Source of the DNA: an uncultured Prevotellaceae bacterium
GTDB taxonomy: Bacteria; Bacteroidota; Bacteroidia; Bacteroidales; Bacteroidaceae
Assembly: GCA_947176655.1 (NCBI GenBank)
Contig: CAMWRK010000095.1
Location: forward strand, 1-7,815
Length of the DNA: 7,815 nucleotides
Direction of reading: 5' to 3'
Positions 5,881 to 7,815 of the stretch are shown one piece after another. The translations under genes were made by a program, and so were the position numbers. The notes beneath the pieces are model-generated. The model was given only the letters and a program-made list of their open reading frames with translations. It was not told the DNA's origin and searched no databases. The number at the start of each line of letters is the position of its first letter. The stretch's first letter is position 1.

Positions 5881-6183
5881 ATGAAACGATTAGGCATCAT
5901 ATTGTTCTCCATGCTTCTCCTTGCGAGTGCCCCCTCCGTGGCCAACGGACAGACGGATGACGGCATGGGTACGGAAATGGATGCAGTCAGCCTGAACATT
6001 CAGAACAACCGCGCGCACATCACCAATGCAGATGGGAAAAATCTGGAGATATACAACCTTACCGGAGTTCGTGTAGCAAGCATACACATAGACAGCAATG
6101 ACAAGCACATCACCCTAAGCCTGAACCGCGGGTGCTACATCATGAAAGTGGGCAAGGTGGTGCGCAAAGTCACCATATTGTAA
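5881..6183 (+). CDS. Short secreted protein resembling a T9SS type A sorting domain without cargo
   Basis: This encodes 100 residues. A signal peptide (1-23; hydrophobic IILFSMLLLA, likely cleavage after ANG) is followed by about 14 linker residues (QTDDGMG...). A beta-rich domain (about 38-100) shows LEIYNLTGVRV (55-65), LNRGCYIMKVG (81-91) and KVVRKVTIL (92-100). This order of Y-x-L-x-G, L-x-x-G-x-Y-x-x-K-V and a basic beta strand at the end is that of type A C-terminal domains, which direct cargo to the type IX secretion system in Bacteroidota. No cargo domain is present. It could be a remnant, a free CTD-like protein or an unrelated small beta protein. It has its own promoter and a strong terminator, so it is a separate transcription unit, which argues against a dead fragment. 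Confidence 0.8.
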   Translation: MKRLGIILFSMLLLASAPSVANGQTDDGMGTEMDAVSLNIQNNRAHITNADGKNLEIYNLTGVRVASIHIDSNDKHITLSLNRGCYIMKVGKVVRKVTIL

Positions 6184-6201
6184 ATACTTACACAGACATA
6201 T

Positions 6202-6237
6202 AACCGCTGCCATGCCGAAGACATGGCAGCGGTTTTT
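6202..6237 (+). terminator. Strong intrinsic terminator
   Basis: A perfect 13-bp stem, AACCGCTGCCATG (6202-6214) with CATGGCAGCGGTT (6222-6234), has a 7-base loop and is followed by TTTTT through 6237. It ends the transcript of the short CTD-like gene, whose stop codon is 18 bases upstream, and separates it from the sigma operon. Confidence 0.92.
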
Positions 6238-6299
6238 CATTTAAGCCAGATACAAAATCATTATATCCAAGTCCGGCAAAACAATTCACAGGAGCAACC

Positions 6300-6325
6300 T
6301 TAAACCTTTCCCGGCAGGCAATGTC
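6300..6325 (+). promoter_or_regulatory. Candidate autoregulated ECF promoter TTAAACC-N15-TGTC
   Basis: TTAAACC (6300-6306), a 15-base spacer and TGTC (6322-6325) lie directly before the sigma gene. The same bipartite element with identical spacing occurs on the minus strand at 849-874 before a Spy-like gene. The layout resembles an ECF -35 box with an AAC core and a GTC-type -10 box. TGTC ends only 11 bases before the ATG at 6337, so the leader would be very short or absent. No TAnnTTTG element was seen in this gap. Confidence 0.5.
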
Positions 6326-6336
6326 CAATATGCAAG

Positions 6337-6891
6337 ATGTGCAACGAAGAACAACTGATACGGCAACTGAGCAACTCTGCCACGCGCGAGAGAGCCTTCG
6401 GCATTCTGGTGCAGGAGTTCCAGGAACAGCTGTATTGGCAGATACGCAGAATGGTAATCGACCACGATGACACTGATGACATACTGCAAAACGTTTTCAT
6501 CAAGGCCTGGCAAGGGCTTGACCGCTTCCGCGGAGACTCAAGGCTGTCAACATGGCTTTACAGAATAGCAGCCAACGAGAGCATTAACTTCCTGCAAAGC
6601 AGGAAACAGTTTACCGTCAGCCTCTCCGACACCGGCGGCACAGAGACGGACAAGCTCAGACAACAGTTGGAAAGCGACCCATACTTCGATGGAGACGAGA
6701 CAGAACTGCAACTGCAACTGGCCGTGCAATCCCTGCCGCCCAAGCAACGTCAGGTATTCAACATGAAATACTTTCAGGAAATGAAGTATGAGGAAATCAG
6801 TGAACTTCTCGGCACCAGCATCGGAGCACTGAAAGCGTCCTACCACCATGCCGTACAGAAAATAACAGCATTCTTCGAACAATCTGACTAA
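6337..6891 (+). CDS. ECF RNA polymerase sigma factor (RpoE-like)
   Basis: The 184-residue protein has the two-domain ECF layout and directs core RNA polymerase to a small set of promoters, usually in response to envelope or other external stress. Region 2 (about 24-88) contains DDTDDILQNVFIKAW (44-58), the RFRGDSRLSTWLYRIAANE segment (63-81) and the -10 recognising helix. A variable acidic linker (97-123) follows. Region 4 (about 124-178) contains LPPKQRQVFNMKYF (133-146) and the helix-turn-helix EISELLGTSIGALKASYHHA (153-172). Length and sequence match a Bacteroidales ECF group I recognise by its QIRRMV and GALKASYHHAV segments. The start at 6337 agrees with the family N-terminus; no Shine-Dalgarno is present. 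A small membrane protein gene begins 18 bases after its stop. A motif shared with another gene precedes it, suggesting autoregulation. Confidence 0.95.
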   Translation: MCNEEQLIRQLSNSATRERAFGILVQEFQEQLYWQIRRMVIDHDDTDDILQNVFIKAWQGLDRFRGDSRLSTWLYRIAANESINFLQSRKQFTVSLSDTGGTETDKLRQQLESDPYFDGDETELQLQLAVQSLPPKQRQVFNMKYFQEMKYEEISELLGTSIGALKASYHHAVQKITAFFEQSD

Positions 6892-6909
6892 CAAACCATC
6901 ACATACACT

Positions 6910-7311
6910 ATGAATAACCGACACGACACCGATGAACGGAAGTTGCACGGCATCGCCGCAACGACACACGGACACAACCCGTTTAGCGTGCCTGACAGGT
7001 ATTTCGACACCCTGCCGGAACACGTAATGCAAAGAATACGCCGGCAGGAGGCCGCGACAGACGACAGCACCGCAGCAGGCCGCGACAGACGACAGCACCG
7101 CAGCAGGCTCTTCGTGCGCATGACGGCAGCCGCCGCACTGACCGCATTCTTCGCGCTGACCATGACATACACGAATATATGGACACCAGACACGAGTGAC
7201 GACACAAACCTCTTTCTGGCACATGACATAGAATACACCGACGAACTTCTGGACTATGCCATGCTTGACAACAGCGACATAGAGTATTATCTGACCGAAG
7301 CCGCCTACTGA
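6910..7311 (+). CDS. Small single-span membrane protein, putative anti-sigma factor
   Basis: This encodes 133 residues. The N-terminal part (1-45) includes NPFSVPDRYFDTLPEHVMQRI (23-43), a segment I recognise from small proteins that follow ECF sigma genes in Bacteroidota. A linker (46-66) is encoded by a 28-bp tandem duplication and changes from acidic (EAATDDSTAA) to strongly basic (GRDRRQHRSR). One membrane helix lies at about 71-89. The outer part ends in DELLDYAMLDNSDIEYYL (111-128). The basic residues before the helix fit the positive-inside rule, with the N-terminus in the cytoplasm where it could hold the sigma factor. No classical zinc anti-sigma motif (HxxxCxxC) is seen, so the role rests on position and topology. 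The linker depends on an out-of-frame repeat, which raises the possibility of a switchable or recently mutated gene. Confidence 0.8.
   Translation: MNNRHDTDERKLHGIAATTHGHNPFSVPDRYFDTLPEHVMQRIRRQEAATDDSTAAGRDRRQHRSRLFVRMTAAAALTAFFALTMTYTNIWTPDTSDDTNLFLAHDIEYTDELLDYAMLDNSDIEYYLTEAAY
7049..7104. repeat. Exact 28-bp tandem duplication inside the putative anti-sigma gene
   Basis: The unit AGGCCGCGACAGACG... (7049-7076) is repeated without mismatch at 7077-7104. Four more matching bases (7105-7108) make the direct-repeat match 32 bases. Because 28 is not a multiple of three, copy one is read as acidic/small residues 47-56 and copy two as basic residues 57-65. Confidence 0.97.
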
Positions 7312-7381
7312 CTGCCTCCACACCACGAAAAGTACCCCCATAACACTCCATCAAAACAATCCATACGACATGACAACAGCT

Positions 7382-7815
7382 ATGAGACAAATTACATTCC
7401 TACTGCTTCTGGCACTTCTATCTACCGGAACATACGCACAGCAACAGAAACGTAACCATAAAATGCAGGCACCGCCCCACATCAACCAGCAGGAGTTTCG
7501 CCAGCACGTACAGAACTTCATTACCAAGGAGGCCAGCCTCACAGAACAGGAAGCCAAAGCCTTCTTCCCAATCTTCAACGAATACAAGGACAAGCAAAGA
7601 CAGATACACCAACAGATACACGCTCTGAAGAACAACAAGATCAAGGAGGGGAACGACAAGGCATACTACGAGTGCATCATGAAGATAGCACAACGGAATG
7701 CCGAAGTCGCCGGCCTGGACTCTGCCTACTACAGGAAACTCTGCAAGGTAATATCCGCCGAAAAACTGCATAAAATACTGAACATCGAAGACCGCATGCA
7801 CCGTCGCATGTTACA
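7382..7815 (+). CDS. Exported Spy/CpxP-like protein, third gene of the sigma operon (partial, open at window end)
   Basis: At least 144 residues are encoded before the window ends, with no stop codon seen. The start MRQITFLLLLALLSTGTYAQ is a clear signal peptide; an in-frame ATG four codons earlier (7370) is an alternative start. The mature part is helical and charged, with LTEQEAKAFFPIFNEYKDKQ and LDSAYYRKLCKVISAEKLHKIL, a pattern like LTxxQ/Spy-type periplasmic proteins that sense or buffer misfolded protein or metals. It shares these blocks with the minus-strand gene at 295-786. It follows the putative anti-sigma gene by 70 bases (58 from the alternative start), so it is likely the third gene of the sigma operon. 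It could be the envelope-side output or sensor of the system, which is inference. Confidence 0.85.
   Translation, partial: MRQITFLLLLALLSTGTYAQQQKRNHKMQAPPHINQQEFRQHVQNFITKEASLTEQEAKAFFPIFNEYKDKQRQIHQQIHALKNNKIKEGNDKAYYECIMKIAQRNAEVAGLDSAYYRKLCKVISAEKLHKILNIEDRMHRRML

Noticed and set aside
6704..6721. Short CTGCAA repeats in the sigma gene
   Set aside because: Three in-frame hexamer-like units encode the linker LQLQL. The tract is too short to suggest instability, and it keeps the frame.
6547..7341. A 264-codon minus-strand open frame opposite the sigma and putative anti-sigma genes
   Set aside because: It is Cys/Val-rich, resembles no family, and lies opposite two genes with recognisable family features.

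Overview
The window looks like chromosomal DNA of a member of the Bacteroidota, probably a Prevotella-like Bacteroidales. Three things point there. Promoters match the Bacteroidota consensus TTTG-N19-21-TAnnTTTG, perfectly so upstream of pfkA. Start codons lack Shine-Dalgarno sequences. The proteins are of types typical of the phylum: a 597-residue S1, an HX5D glycerolipid-type acyltransferase, a T9SS-like C-terminal domain, and an ECF sigma factor followed by a small membrane protein and a Spy-like protein. The genus is an inference.

Layout. Positions 1-166 hold tRNA-Val(TAC) and tRNA-Arg(ACG), neither encoding CCA. Positions 167-294 hold two terminators, one for the tRNAs and one for the minus-strand gene. 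Positions 295-786 (minus) encode a small exported Spy/CpxP-like protein with a CxxC motif and a basic Gly/His/Lys tail. From a divergent promoter region run pfkA (970-1947) and, 7 bases later, a lysophospholipid-type acyltransferase (1955-2767). A 223-base gap with the rpsA promoter and a structured leader precedes rpsA (2991-4784), then a hairpin-rich gap and rnz (4899-5816). A monocistronic unit (5881-6183) with its own promoter and strong terminator encodes a signal peptide plus a domain resembling a T9SS sorting tail and nothing else. Last comes a probable operon: ECF sigma factor (6337-6891), a membrane protein placed like an anti-sigma factor (6910-7311), and a second Spy-like protein (from 7382) cut by the window end.

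How the parts connect. pfkA, rpsA, rnz and the tRNAs are housekeeping: glycolysis, translation and tRNA 3' end maturation. The most interesting structure is in the stress-type genes. The same bipartite motif, TTAAACC-N15-TGTC, lies just upstream of the sigma gene and upstream of the minus-strand Spy-like gene. That gene is a visible paralogue of the third gene of the sigma operon. I infer an autoregulated sigma factor controlling two Spy-like envelope proteins. The putative anti-sigma gene contains an exact 28-bp tandem duplication. Because 28 is not a multiple of three, the two copies are read in different frames, and only the two-copy state keeps the membrane and C-terminal part in frame. 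This is a candidate slip-mediated switch or a recent compensated mutation.

No insertion sequence, phage gene or CRISPR array was seen.
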